Source: Clostridia bacterium (GTDB lineage Bacteria; Bacillota_A; Clostridia; Christensenellales; Aristaeellaceae). From it: DNA of 42,071 nucleotides. Shown here one piece after another: positions 1 through 8,181 of the stretch; the stretch's first letter is position 1, and every line of letters starts with the position of its first letter. The position numbers and the translations under genes were made by a program. The DNA is taken from contig BNUH01000022.1 of assembly GCA_025997215.1 (NCBI GenBank), forward strand, positions 1 to 42,071. Direction: 5' to 3'. The notes beneath the pieces were generated by a model, which saw nothing but the letters and a program-made list of their open reading frames with translations, did no database searches and was not told the origin of the DNA.

Positions 1-1
1 A

Positions 2-130
2 TTCTGGCTGTGGTGCAGGGGGGAACGGGCCTCTGGCTCCGAGAACCAACTTCCGCTGCGGCGGGTGCTTTCCTGGCTGGGCGCTTCTTTATGGTTGATG
101 GGTTTACACAATTGGCGCGGCACTACCTAA
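2..130 (+). CDS. Possible 3' end of a gene entering from the left edge
   Basis: Frame 2 is open from the window edge to a TAA at 128-130 and reads as a Trp/Arg/Leu-rich 42-residue tail. A hairpin that looks like a plus-strand terminator follows at 190-225, which is what one expects after the end of a gene. I do not recognise the product, and other frames are also open over this short distance, so this is only a weak proposal. The longer open frame at 10-306 runs through the terminator and is less likely to be real. Confidence 0.2.
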   Translation, partial: FWLWCRGERASGSENQLPLRRVLSWLGASLWLMGLHNWRGTT

Positions 131-189
131 TAGCCCTTAGTCTATTTATCGCTCTTATGAAATGTGGGCTTTTCGATTCTCGGCAGAAT

Positions 190-225
190 ACCGACATATT
201 TCTAAATCGAAATGTGTCGGTTTTT
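190..225 (+). terminator. Rho-independent terminator
   Basis: The arms 190-201 (ACCGACATATTT) and 210-221 (AAATGTGTCGGT) pair at 11 of 12 positions around an 8-base loop, and the second arm runs into a stretch of Ts (221-225). It would end transcription coming from the left of the window. Confidence 0.55.
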
Positions 226-384
226 CAGCGACCTCGCCTCGCTGATGTGTCTGACATCAATTCATGGATTATTTATATTCAAGAACGTTCTACCTGCAAT
301 GAATAGCCCTATCGCCTTTTACTAGCAGGATTCTCATTGTATTCTTGAGATTCTATCTTTCTAAATCTGGAATTACTGACGAGC

Positions 385-592
385 TATTGACATGTCTTTA
401 CAAAGGTGGTAAACTCCATCTTGTCGAAATAAGCGGAACCTTCCGTTAGAGATATACAAGAAACCAGACGGAGGGTTGTTCGTTTCATCAGTCGATGGAG
501 GGATCTGACAGGAGGTGTTTGGGTAAGCATCCAGGATTTGGTTGAACAGGCAAACCATGAGGAAAGGGAAATAAAGCGTACCTTTTTATAAA
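385..592 (+). pseudogene. Decayed reading frame, unknown family
   Basis: Plus-strand coding-like segments occur in neighbouring frames, each broken by a stop: one with GGKLHLVEISGTFR, one with EIYKKPDGGLFVSSVDGG, and a last one ending WVSIQDLVEQANHEE before a stop near 592. The switching frames suggest an eroded gene. I do not recognise the family. The 61-codon minus-strand open frame in the same place is probably a shadow. Chance is a real alternative. Confidence 0.25.
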
Positions 593-615
593 TTTTCCGT
601 CATTTCCCAAATACG

Positions 616-647
616 AAAAACGGCCAGAAACCTCACGTTCCTGACCG
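616..647 (-). terminator. Terminator downstream of recombinase remnant
   Basis: On the minus strand the arms CGGTCAGGAAC and GTTTCTGGCCG pair at 9 of 11 positions around a GTGAG loop and are followed directly by TTTTT (616-620 on the plus strand reads AAAAA). It lies 30 bases after the stop of the recombinase fragment. Confidence 0.5.
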
Positions 648-676
648 AATCCCTCCTAAACATTACCAGCGAAAAT

Positions 677-1040
677 TCATTCCACGAGCACCGTCTCGTC
701 CACCCACAGCTTGAAAGTTCTCGCGCTGATACCGAGCTTTATCGCCGCATCATGGCTGTTTATCTGACGTTTCCTGTATTTGTCACACATAATGTAGAAG
801 AAAGGCGATCGGTGCTTTGGAGGCCGGCCAAATTGCACGCCTTTTAGTCGCGCCGCCTCGATTCCGGCCTGTGCCTGGCTTTGTTGTTCTCGCGCTCCTG
901 TTGCTCGACATAGGAAAGGATTGACATCACCATGTCGCTGACGAAGGTAGCGGTAAGTGACTTAGAAGGTGTCCGCGTATCCAGCAGCGGCATGTCGATC
1001 ACGACAATATGCGAGCATGCGGAAGACGCGGGACGCCAGC
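677..1040 (-). pseudogene. Serine recombinase (resolvase/invertase family), frameshifted 3' fragment
   Basis: The minus strand carries the second half of a serine-recombinase catalytic domain: VVIDMPLLDTR, then FVSDMVMSILSYVEQQEREN (long helix E region), ending in that frame at a stop near 844. One frame over, the protein resumes as QAGIEAARLKGVQFGRPPK and a C-terminal helix-turn-helix (NSHDAAIKLGISARTFKLW), with a stop at 677-679. A single frameshift near 880 therefore breaks the gene. The N-terminal part with the catalytic serine is not visible upstream, so the gene is also truncated. Full-length members are about 190-200 residues. It probably marks an old mobile element. Confidence 0.75.
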
Positions 1041-1109
1041 TGGCTGCCATATTATGCGTAATATAGGGATTAGGAACAGACGCTGACCGTCCCCCTCCAA
1101 CAAGAGAGC

Positions 1110-1307
1110 TTATGCTGTCTCCGTCACCCAATCCAGGAACGTCCGATGCGCGATCTGCAGTATCTTGGCCGCTCTCCGCGCGGATATCTTGGACTCTCTG
1201 TACTCCTTGCACGGTTGATAAAACAGTTTCGACCACTCCATCTTTGGCTGCCCAAACTTGGTTCCCTTAGCCAGCGCCGCCGCGATCCCTTCATGCGATT
1301 TCTTTTT
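1110..1307 (-). pseudogene. Second serine recombinase C-terminal fragment
   Basis: A minus-strand frame that opens just after an in-frame stop (1308-1310) reads HEGIAAALAKGTKFGQPK, the linker that precedes the DNA-binding domain of small serine recombinases, then a helix-turn-helix (ISARRAAKILQIAHRTFLDW), and stops at 1110-1112. Only the DNA-binding end remains. It is similar in layout to the fragment at 677-1040 but not the same sequence, so it is a related remnant rather than a recent copy. Overlapping minus-strand frames at 844-1236 and 1124-1345 are partly shadows of it. Confidence 0.65.
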
Positions 1308-1319
1308 TCATGCAACGGT

Positions 1320-1355
1320 ACACCAGGATACAGTGTAATTACCATACCCTGGTGT
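1320..1355. repeat. Inverted repeat between recombinase remnant and rhamnoside operon
   Basis: ACACCAGGATA (1320-1330) and TACCCTGGTGT (1345-1355) are inverted copies matching at 10 of 11 positions around 14 bases. It lies 49 bases past the last stop of the rhamnoside operon. It could be a weak terminator for that operon (no T-run follows on the minus strand), or a leftover site of the recombinase element. Confidence 0.4.
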
Positions 1356-1403
1356 GGGTATCTTTATCATATACTGCCGTTTGAGAGGGCTTTATTCAAA
1401 TTG

Positions 1404-1976
1404 CTAAAAAGCAAGCCTCTTCGGTTCCTCACCCAGATGAACCTCTATACTGTCACGCAATTGAAAGCCATTTGCTTTATAGGTTTCATAATCGAAGGAT
1501 TCAAGCTCGTCGTAGCCTAGCTTATGAAACTCATAAAACCCCTCCCAATCCTCATAACCGTCGCCTAGGTTGTGCTCTAAAAAAGCATCCGCCATCGCAC
1601 AGCCTAATCTCGGAGCGATATAAAACGCGCCCATAGCCAGCACGTTACAATTATTAGCTGTGGCGCAGCGCAGCGCGGATGGGACACTCTCGCACACGGC
1701 GGCGTGCACGTGCGGGCACTTGCTTGCGGCGATATGAATCCCCATGCCCGTGCCGCAGAACAGCAGCGCGCGCTCGAACTCGCCCTCCGCGATCATCGCC
1801 CCCGCGCGCAGCCCGATGCGGTGGTACATATCGCCGTTGCCATATGTATTGGATTGCACACCAACATCAGTCACATGCCAGCCGCGTTTTTGTAGATGCT
1901 TGACGACTGCTTCTTTCAGCGGGTAGCCGGCAAAGTCAGCGGCTACTAATATCTCTTTGTCTTTAATCGTTTTCAT
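1404..1976 (-). CDS. RpiB/LacA/LacB-family sugar-phosphate isomerase
   Basis: This 190-residue cytoplasmic protein belongs to the ribose-5-phosphate isomerase B / galactose-6-phosphate isomerase family, which interconverts aldose and ketose phosphates. The N-terminal strand with Asp (ILVAADFAGYPLK), and the anion-hole and catalytic-Cys segment FCGTGMGIHIAASK followed by HVHAAVC, fit the family. It is about 40 residues longer at the C-terminus than classical RpiB (about 150), as in the longer homologues of sugar operons. Its ATG overlaps the stop of the preceding gene by 4 bases (ATGA), so translation is coupled. It is the last gene of the rhamnoside operon. The true substrate cannot be told from sequence; isomerisation of a rhamnose- or other deoxysugar-derived phosphate is an inference from context. 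Confidence 0.85.
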   Translation of the reverse strand: MKTIKDKEILVAADFAGYPLKEAVVKHLQKRGWHVTDVGVQSNTYGNGDMYHRIGLRAGAMIAEGEFERALLFCGTGMGIHIAASKCPHVHAAVCESVPSALRCATANNCNVLAMGAFYIAPRLGCAMADAFLEHNLGDGYEDWEGFYEFHKLGYDELESFDYETYKANGFQLRDSIEVHLGEEPKRLAF

Positions 1977-2989
1977 GATAGCCCTTTCTGCGCTGCTTTT
2001 ATGCAGTACTCGTTCAGTAGTTTGACATAAACTTCGTATTGTGCGAGTGTTACGCCGGGCGGGGTTTGATGGTCGACGGAGGGAATGAACCCACCCGATT
2101 GCATGATAGGCAGCAAACGTTCAAACTCGCGCCGCATCGCATCCTCACCAAGCGGCATCGTCATCTTGTCAAAATGACCGATGAATAGAAACCGCGGATG
2201 CTTTTGCCGCAATTCCATCAAGTCTACCCCAGCTTGCCGTTCTAATGGCAGAATGCCCTCAATTCCGGCGCGTTCGAACCATGGCAGCGCTCGGGATATG
2301 TCACCGTCGGAGTCCACAAATACCCGTGTCCCATGCTTTTTTATGAATGGAACAAGCTGCTTGTAATATGGCAGGAGGAATTCGTCGAACATGGCTTCGG
2401 ATAGCATTGGTCCATTATTATAGCTCATATCTTCTGCGATGGTCATGTAGTCGGGCACAAATACTGAGTAGATCATCTCCAGCGCATAGTAGGCGTACTC
2501 AAGAAGATCGCCGCATATCTGGTGATACAGTTCAGGCTCATCATAGAACGAAAACAAATGCGGCTCAATGCCCATCAGAACGCGCGGCCACCAGAAGAAC
2601 CCCTCCAGCGTATACCATGTGATAGCGCCAGCCGATTGCTGAAGATGCGCAAGCGACTCAAGCCGATTAAAGTCAATAGCATCTCGCGGAAACAGCGTGG
2701 GCAAAATATCTCGGTAATCCGCAGCGCTGTGTATTATAGGCGCCCCATGAGCAATCGGTGCAGGAGTGGCTGCTGATCTTAACGGCAGCCAATAGCTTGC
2801 ATGCAGATCGAGACCCAGCTGCCGCTGGACGATTTCAACACTTGACAGTGTTGGGTCGTTGGGCAAAGTAAGGCCTTGATCACGCCAGTTATCAAGCGTC
2901 TTATCCCACCACGGCGCCCATTCTATCACTGGAAGTCTATCGGTGGGCTTAAAGTCCATCACATTGCGGAAACGCTCACTTGCCGTCAT
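1973..2989 (-). CDS. Uroporphyrinogen decarboxylase-fold protein (MtaA/CmuA-like)
   Basis: This protein of 338 residues opens like the URO-D family (TASERFRNVMDFKPTDRLPV) and has the family's middle region with an acidic AEDMSYNNGP segment and FDEFLLPYYKQLVPFIKKHG, then FVDSDGDI and FIGHFDK. URO-D folds include haem-pathway decarboxylases and corrinoid-dependent methyltransferases such as MtaA. No haem or methyl-transfer genes are near; it sits between the rhamnosidase (12-base gap) and the isomerase (4-base overlap). Homologues of this type are common in clostridial sugar clusters and have no settled role. I call the fold with confidence and the reaction not at all. No Cys/His cluster typical of Zn methyltransferases stands out. 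Confidence 0.8.
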   Translation of the reverse strand: MTASERFRNVMDFKPTDRLPVIEWAPWWDKTLDNWRDQGLTLPNDPTLSSVEIVQRQLGLDLHASYWLPLRSAATPAPIAHGAPIIHSAADYRDILPTLFPRDAIDFNRLESLAHLQQSAGAITWYTLEGFFWWPRVLMGIEPHLFSFYDEPELYHQICGDLLEYAYYALEMIYSVFVPDYMTIAEDMSYNNGPMLSEAMFDEFLLPYYKQLVPFIKKHGTRVFVDSDGDISRALPWFERAGIEGILPLERQAGVDLMELRQKHPRFLFIGHFDKMTMPLGEDAMRREFERLLPIMQSGGFIPSVDHQTPPGVTLAQYEVYVKLLNEYCIKAAQKGLS

Positions 2990-3001
2990 AAAGAACTCCC
3001 T

Positions 3002-5596
3002 TTATAGGTTATTAATATCCGTGTCAATCGTATGGAACCCACTGCCAACCTGCTTGGTTATCCCGCCGAATATGACAGACGCTTCGGTGCCAAATGGAAC
3101 GTTTATCATAAGCGTTGCTCGGCCGTATCGCTTTACCCAGCGGACAGAAAGTTCGCCTCTCACAGTGTCAATGACGGTCTGCGCACTTAATAGCTTATTC
3201 GGCATATATGGCCGTATCTCTACCTTTGCCCATCCAGGGGCCAATGGTCTTACACCGGCTATATATTGATACATCCAGTAATCTACAGATGCGTACATTG
3301 GATGGTTGTGTGAATTCATAGTAGAATCACTCATCAACTCAAATCGCTCCCACACAGTCGATGCCTCTTGTTGAAGCATAAAGCCGTATGAGGGATATTC
3401 TTCACGAGTGATCAATGTCCAAGCATCTTCGATATAGCCATACTCTGTCAGCATATCCATTAGATACCTGGTGCACAGGTTGCCGGTCGTGATTCGGTAA
3501 TCATTATCGGCAAGATCGTCACGCATGTGTTTCGCGGCGCGAGAAAGGTCGTTTTCAGGAATGATACCCAGCCATAACGCGAATGCTTGACAGGCTTGAG
3601 AGCCTGTAGCTATTGTCGCGGTATCCTTATTATACCATTTTCTTAGCATGGCATTGCGAATGTTGCAAGCGATGTCGTAGTATTTCTGTATATCATCTGT
3701 CAAACCTAACATTTCTGCAAACTTAGACAGGAGTATACAATTATAGTATGAGTAACCCGTTGACATGAATATGCCGGGTGTTACAGCGGACAGCGCTCCT
3801 GGATGACTCTTATCTTCAGGTTGGACACAGGCATATTCAGGGCCAGCCCAATCGCCATAGTAACTGTAGTTCACGATATAGTCGTCACTGCGGGCTAACA
3901 GACATTGTTCCCATGCGCAAAAAGCAGGATATGCTTCACGAAGAACATCAATATTACCCGTATGCATAGCGGCTTGGTATCCAGCGACCAAGAATGACGA
4001 GCATACAGGGTCGGCAGGTATTGCTCCGTAAACGAAAGGCGCGGTGCATCCAATCGCTCCATCAGATGTCTGCATCTGCATGATATCCCTAATTATCTTA
4101 GGAAACATGCGCCCGATATCGAAATTATAAGGCGTCTCCTCAAACCGTACTGTCGCGTCGTTCAGCCATTGCATCCGCTCGTCGCGCTGTGGGCAATCGG
4201 TCAATATACCATGCATATTGCCGCGTTCCGTTTCGACGCACATCTCATGTATACGTGTCACCAAAGCGTTTCCGCATCTGAAAGAGCTTCGTGTTTCCAG
4301 CGCTGTATGCAGCTCGACTGCACATATATTCCTTACATCATATCCCGCCGTCAGGCCTCGGATCATCGCGTAGCGAAATCCGTGGTAGGTGAATTCCGGC
4401 TGGAATACCGCAAGATCATGGTCGTTACCTGCGGCGATGTAGATATCTTCCGCCTTAGCTCCTCGAAGTGTATCGCGGAAAAGTTGACCGTCAGTTGTCA
4501 ATTCCTCGCTATGATACAGCTCGATTCTTTGCCCCTCTGTTAACACAGTCGGCAGCGGCACTCTAAGCACACCAGCCATATTCTGTCCGAAATCCAGTAT
4601 TATGTCATTACCGATATTCCATACGCTGATGGGAGATCGCTTCTTACCCTCCAGTATTGGTGGGATTAACGCGGGCCGCATAGCACCACCAGGCGGCGGC
4701 AGAATCACGGCGGGTAGAAAATCGCTGCTAGAATAACCAGGCATCTTCCATCCCGCATGATCCTTACGCGCATCATATACAGTTCCGTCGAAAACGGATG
4801 CGCTTATATATGCACCATTGCCAGCCTGCCAGTAATTATCTGTGGGTATTATTTCCACAGTACCATCGGTATACGATATAATAAGCTGCGCGGTAAACTG
4901 TTTTGTCCCATAGAAATCCGCGTTCTTCTTAGTAAAACGCGCAACGCCTGGATTGTACCGCCATCCGGCCGCAACTTCAGCAGCAATGACATGCTCGCCA
5001 AGCGTTAGGCTCCCAGTCAGTTCAGGTATGAAAACATAATCACATTCCTTACGGTAGTCAGTAAAAACTGGATCGAGCTTTGCGTCATCCAGCAAATAGC
5101 CATCGACATACAACGTGTGGTAACCTATGCCGCATGCGTACAGACAAGCGTTTTTCACAGGCTTGTGAATAACAAATGAGCGTCGCAGAATCGTAACAGA
5201 TTCATCAAGCGCGCTATCCAAGCCTATCCACTGCGCGATCCATTCGGTTTCAACATTGTATAGATAAGATTGATATGGCGCGCTTTCTACCCCAGCATCA
5301 TCTTGTATAGTCAGTTCAAATGTTAAGCGAACACCTCTGGGCAATTTCGGGCCATCATAACGCAGCGACTGCTCTGAAGTGTCGCGCCAACCGCTATCCC
5401 ATACGAAATCGTCCAGTGACGACATGACAATCCGCACCGCACTCTGAACGGAGCCGGGGCGGCTTGACAGCGCGCCCCAACTCCATACGACAGCCTCGCC
5501 CATGACCCAATGCGAGCGCGGGGTATCCGTGATTCGGCTGTAATTGAGCGATACATTATCCGGTATCAACGCTTGTGGCGATTCTGTCGTAGTCAT
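3002..5596 (-). CDS. Alpha-L-rhamnosidase, GH78
   Basis: The enzyme hydrolyses terminal alpha-L-rhamnose from glycosides or pectic side chains. Its 864 residues have the usual order: N-terminal beta-sandwich domains (FGQNMAGVLRV and YHGFRYAMI), the GH78 signature DCPQRDERMQWLNDA with its acidic residues, YYGDWAGPE, then ASTVWERFE and an (alpha/alpha)6 barrel end (NSHNHPMYASVDYW), closed by a C-terminal beta-domain. There is no signal peptide, so it acts in the cytoplasm on imported rhamnosides. It lies 10 bases after the solute-binding gene and 12 before the URO-D gene. LND replaces the commoner TGD in the signature, keeping the Asp. It is clearly a different subfamily from the second GH78 at 18260. 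Confidence 0.93.
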   Translation of the reverse strand: MTTTESPQALIPDNVSLNYSRITDTPRSHWVMGEAVVWSWGALSSRPGSVQSAVRIVMSSLDDFVWDSGWRDTSEQSLRYDGPKLPRGVRLTFELTIQDDAGVESAPYQSYLYNVETEWIAQWIGLDSALDESVTILRRSFVIHKPVKNACLYACGIGYHTLYVDGYLLDDAKLDPVFTDYRKECDYVFIPELTGSLTLGEHVIAAEVAAGWRYNPGVARFTKKNADFYGTKQFTAQLIISYTDGTVEIIPTDNYWQAGNGAYISASVFDGTVYDARKDHAGWKMPGYSSSDFLPAVILPPPGGAMRPALIPPILEGKKRSPISVWNIGNDIILDFGQNMAGVLRVPLPTVLTEGQRIELYHSEELTTDGQLFRDTLRGAKAEDIYIAAGNDHDLAVFQPEFTYHGFRYAMIRGLTAGYDVRNICAVELHTALETRSSFRCGNALVTRIHEMCVETERGNMHGILTDCPQRDERMQWLNDATVRFEETPYNFDIGRMFPKIIRDIMQMQTSDGAIGCTAPFVYGAIPADPVCSSFLVAGYQAAMHTGNIDVLREAYPAFCAWEQCLLARSDDYIVNYSYYGDWAGPEYACVQPEDKSHPGALSAVTPGIFMSTGYSYYNCILLSKFAEMLGLTDDIQKYYDIACNIRNAMLRKWYNKDTATIATGSQACQAFALWLGIIPENDLSRAAKHMRDDLADNDYRITTGNLCTRYLMDMLTEYGYIEDAWTLITREEYPSYGFMLQQEASTVWERFELMSDSTMNSHNHPMYASVDYWMYQYIAGVRPLAPGWAKVEIRPYMPNKLLSAQTVIDTVRGELSVRWVKRYGRATLMINVPFGTEASVIFGGITKQVGSGFHTIDTDINNL

Positions 5597-5606
5597 ATAG
5601 CTAACC

Positions 5607-7253
5607 TCAATTACCTTTCTGCATCTCTAGAACAGCGTTAACGGTGTCCGCATAGTTCGTAGCGCGGAAGTCGATCAACTCTTGAGCGCCCATCGCATAC
5701 ACGTCAGCCATGAAAGATTCACGCATCCGCTCGAACGCCTCGTCGGTATCACACACTACAATTTTTGGGATATTTGTGAGAATATAGTCTTGTAGACGAT
5801 TGTCTATCTCCTTTAGATCGCCAGTGTAAGGGGCTACTCCGCGATCCCAGGCCTCATTCCATGTATGGTACTTTGCTGTGTTGTAATTGTCAATTGGAGC
5901 TGCGATACCATAATCATCGCAATACTCCTTGACAGCATCGGTCATTAGATACTTACCGAAGTACTCCTTTGAGTTTGTAAGGATGACAGGTGTGTTCGTA
6001 CGCTCATCGATAAACGGTCCAAAGAATGCGCTGAACAGAGGCCCCTCAACTGTTTCGGCTCTTAAGTCGGCTACATGTGAGTCAAGCAGCTGCGGCAGCC
6101 CATCGACAACATCCCAGTCGGTTCCTTGTATTCCGTTCACAAATGTATATGCGCCTTCGTATGACCATGCATAGTTGAGTAGTTCCATCGCCTTTTCAGG
6201 ATGTTTACTCTTAGCAGATATGGCATACGCTATTTGTCCTTGCGAATACGCATAACTGCAAGTAAAGGAGTCATTTAAGAACTCATCAAACTTTGCGGGC
6301 AGGAAGTATTTGCCTTCATCGTTCATGATAGGAACGTTTGCGAACCAACCAAATGGCGTATACAACACCTGGCCTGCTTGTATTTTCTCTGCCCACTGAT
6401 CGTATTTCATAGTAACACTATCTGGGTCGAGTATTCCCATCTGATATGCTTTGTTGAAATACTTGAAGAGTTCCCATGTGGGAGAATCGGCATCTGCCAT
6501 AAAATTGATGTACTGTGAAACATCCGATGTTTTTACGCCAGCCAAACCATAATTGTCTAGTTTGCGATAACCATAAAACGCTTCAGCAGCAGTCAACGAA
6601 AATGTATTCCAACCAGCGTCTGCAAGACATCCGCTGATCGCATACACTTTGCGTCCGTCCTCGGTTACCGGGTAAGCATCCTGCATCTGCTTAAGTACAT
6701 CTAACATTGAGTCTAGATCAGCTATTGGTGGCGCACCTATCGATTTGTATATGTCCCAACGTATAAATGGTGCGACAGTTGGTATGCCTGCGTTGATATC
6801 CTCACCTGCTCTCAGGTTGATAAAGAACAACTGCTCAGCATCACCGTAATACTTACGAGAGTACTCGAGCATCGTAACTCCTGCGGCCTTGTTTGCAATT
6901 TCGCCGCCATATTGATCCAATAGGCCGTCTAGAGGTAATATAACCTCGTTATCTAGCAGCAGGTTTCGCTGCTCGGGTGTCATAGCAACGATGATATCAG
7001 GCAGATCATCTGAAGCTATCATCGCGTTCAGCTGTATGTTTAAATCCATACCGCTGTCTGAAATGACATCCATGGTGATGCCAAGCCGATCTCTGATCGC
7101 ATTGGTAACACTGTCACTCTGCACACCTGACATTTGGTTTATGCCATGCATCATGACGGTTAACGTGACTGGCTCTTCTGCATTCGCGATGCCAAATACC
7201 ATACCAGTCAGAACAAGAGTGACAACCATTGCCATAGCAAGCACTTTTTTCAT
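5607..7253 (-). CDS. Extracellular solute-binding protein of a sugar ABC importer
   Basis: The protein (548 residues) has a Sec signal peptide (MKKVLAMAMVVTLVLTGMVFG...ANA) with an AxA cleavage site near residue 25 and no lipobox cysteine. The rest resembles the large LplA-type binding proteins of Firmicutes oligosaccharide importers (residues VTLTVMMHG, DLPDIIVAMT). It follows the two permease genes after 26 bases, with AAGGAGG 11 bases ahead of its ATG. The cargo is inferred to be a rhamnosylated oligosaccharide because the next gene is a cytoplasmic GH78. The absent lipid anchor is unusual for a Gram-positive binding protein; it may be held by the permeases or another way. No ATPase gene is in this operon, so a shared MsmK-type ATPase from elsewhere is expected. 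Confidence 0.88.
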   Translation of the reverse strand: MKKVLAMAMVVTLVLTGMVFGIANAEEPVTLTVMMHGINQMSGVQSDSVTNAIRDRLGITMDVISDSGMDLNIQLNAMIASDDLPDIIVAMTPEQRNLLLDNEVILPLDGLLDQYGGEIANKAAGVTMLEYSRKYYGDAEQLFFINLRAGEDINAGIPTVAPFIRWDIYKSIGAPPIADLDSMLDVLKQMQDAYPVTEDGRKVYAISGCLADAGWNTFSLTAAEAFYGYRKLDNYGLAGVKTSDVSQYINFMADADSPTWELFKYFNKAYQMGILDPDSVTMKYDQWAEKIQAGQVLYTPFGWFANVPIMNDEGKYFLPAKFDEFLNDSFTCSYAYSQGQIAYAISAKSKHPEKAMELLNYAWSYEGAYTFVNGIQGTDWDVVDGLPQLLDSHVADLRAETVEGPLFSAFFGPFIDERTNTPVILTNSKEYFGKYLMTDAVKEYCDDYGIAAPIDNYNTAKYHTWNEAWDRGVAPYTGDLKEIDNRLQDYILTNIPKIVVCDTDEAFERMRESFMADVYAMGAQELIDFRATNYADTVNAVLEMQKGN

Positions 7254-7279
7254 GAAAGCCGTCCTCCTTATAGTGTCGT

Positions 7280-8161
7280 TTATCCCTTGACCGAACCGAT
7301 CAGGATACCTTTAATAAAGAAACGCTGTAGAAAAGGGTACACTATCATTATAGGTAACATTGTTATTACGGATATGCAAGTTTTGAGGCTAAGCGAGCTA
7401 GTACGGTTCGCTCGTTGAGACGCGGTATTTATATCACTTATAATGGTGCTATCCATACTTTGCAGATATTCCAGCAGTAATAGCTGCAGTGTTTTAAGTT
7501 GACGGTTGCGTACTAGATAAAAGTTATCTTGCCACGCGTTCCATTGATTAACCGCACTGAACACAGCGATTGACGCAAGTACAGGTATACAAACCGGCAT
7601 AATAACGCGCATATATATCTTAAAGTAGGACGCTCCATCTATGAAAGCCGCTTCCTCTAATGCGCTAGGCAACGATTCAATATAGGTCTTAATCAATATC
7701 ACGTAAAATGCACTAATTGCAGATGGCACTATATATAATAAGTAACTATTATTTAATGCATAAGATTTCATTATTATAAAGTACGGTATCAAGCCAGCGT
7801 TGATGTACATTGTGACAACCAAAGAGCGATACAATAATTTTCGGAAAGGCAATCTTGGTTTACTTAAGATATACGCATAAAAAGATGAGCAAAATAAGGT
7901 TATAATAGTCCCGACTATGGCGCGTGAGGCAGATATCATAACAGCGTTAATCACATCCGGGCGACGAAGCAGGTATACATAGTTTTCCACAGTTGGGCTG
8001 GAGGGAAGAAGCCACAAACTATGCCGTGCCGCTTCGACACTATTGCTCAACGAGTAGATAATCAGATAATAGAACGGGTATACACAAACGAACGCAAATA
8101 GACTGAGCGCAATCGTGTTCAGTACCTCGAAAACCCCAGCCTTGTGACGCTTCGTACTCAT
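7280..8161 (-). CDS. Carbohydrate ABC transporter permease (LplC/YtcP type)
   Basis: A 293-residue inner-membrane protein with six predicted transmembrane stretches, beginning with TIALSLFAFVCVYPFYYLIIYS. The cytoplasmic EAA loop reads EEAAFIDGASYFKIYMRVIMP, the site that docks to the ATPase. It is MalG-like, CUT1 family. It begins 20 bases after the stop of the partner permease gene and precedes the binding-protein gene. The C-terminus (FFIKGILIGSVKG) is typical of the LplC group. Confidence 0.9.
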   Translation of the reverse strand: MSTKRHKAGVFEVLNTIALSLFAFVCVYPFYYLIIYSLSNSVEAARHSLWLLPSSPTVENYVYLLRRPDVINAVMISASRAIVGTIITLFCSSFYAYILSKPRLPFRKLLYRSLVVTMYINAGLIPYFIIMKSYALNNSYLLYIVPSAISAFYVILIKTYIESLPSALEEAAFIDGASYFKIYMRVIMPVCIPVLASIAVFSAVNQWNAWQDNFYLVRNRQLKTLQLLLLEYLQSMDSTIISDINTASQRANRTSSLSLKTCISVITMLPIMIVYPFLQRFFIKGILIGSVKG

Positions 8162-8181
8162 TGCTCCGACTTCTCCTATAA

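Noticed and set aside
10..306. 98-codon plus-strand open frame
   Set aside because: It runs through a terminator-like hairpin (190-225), has no ribosome binding site and no recognisable motifs.
1973..2989. Haem-pathway uroporphyrinogen decarboxylase (HemE)
   Set aside because: Fold matches, but the operon is for sugar use, no haem genes are near, and the sequence is of the divergent MtaA-like type.
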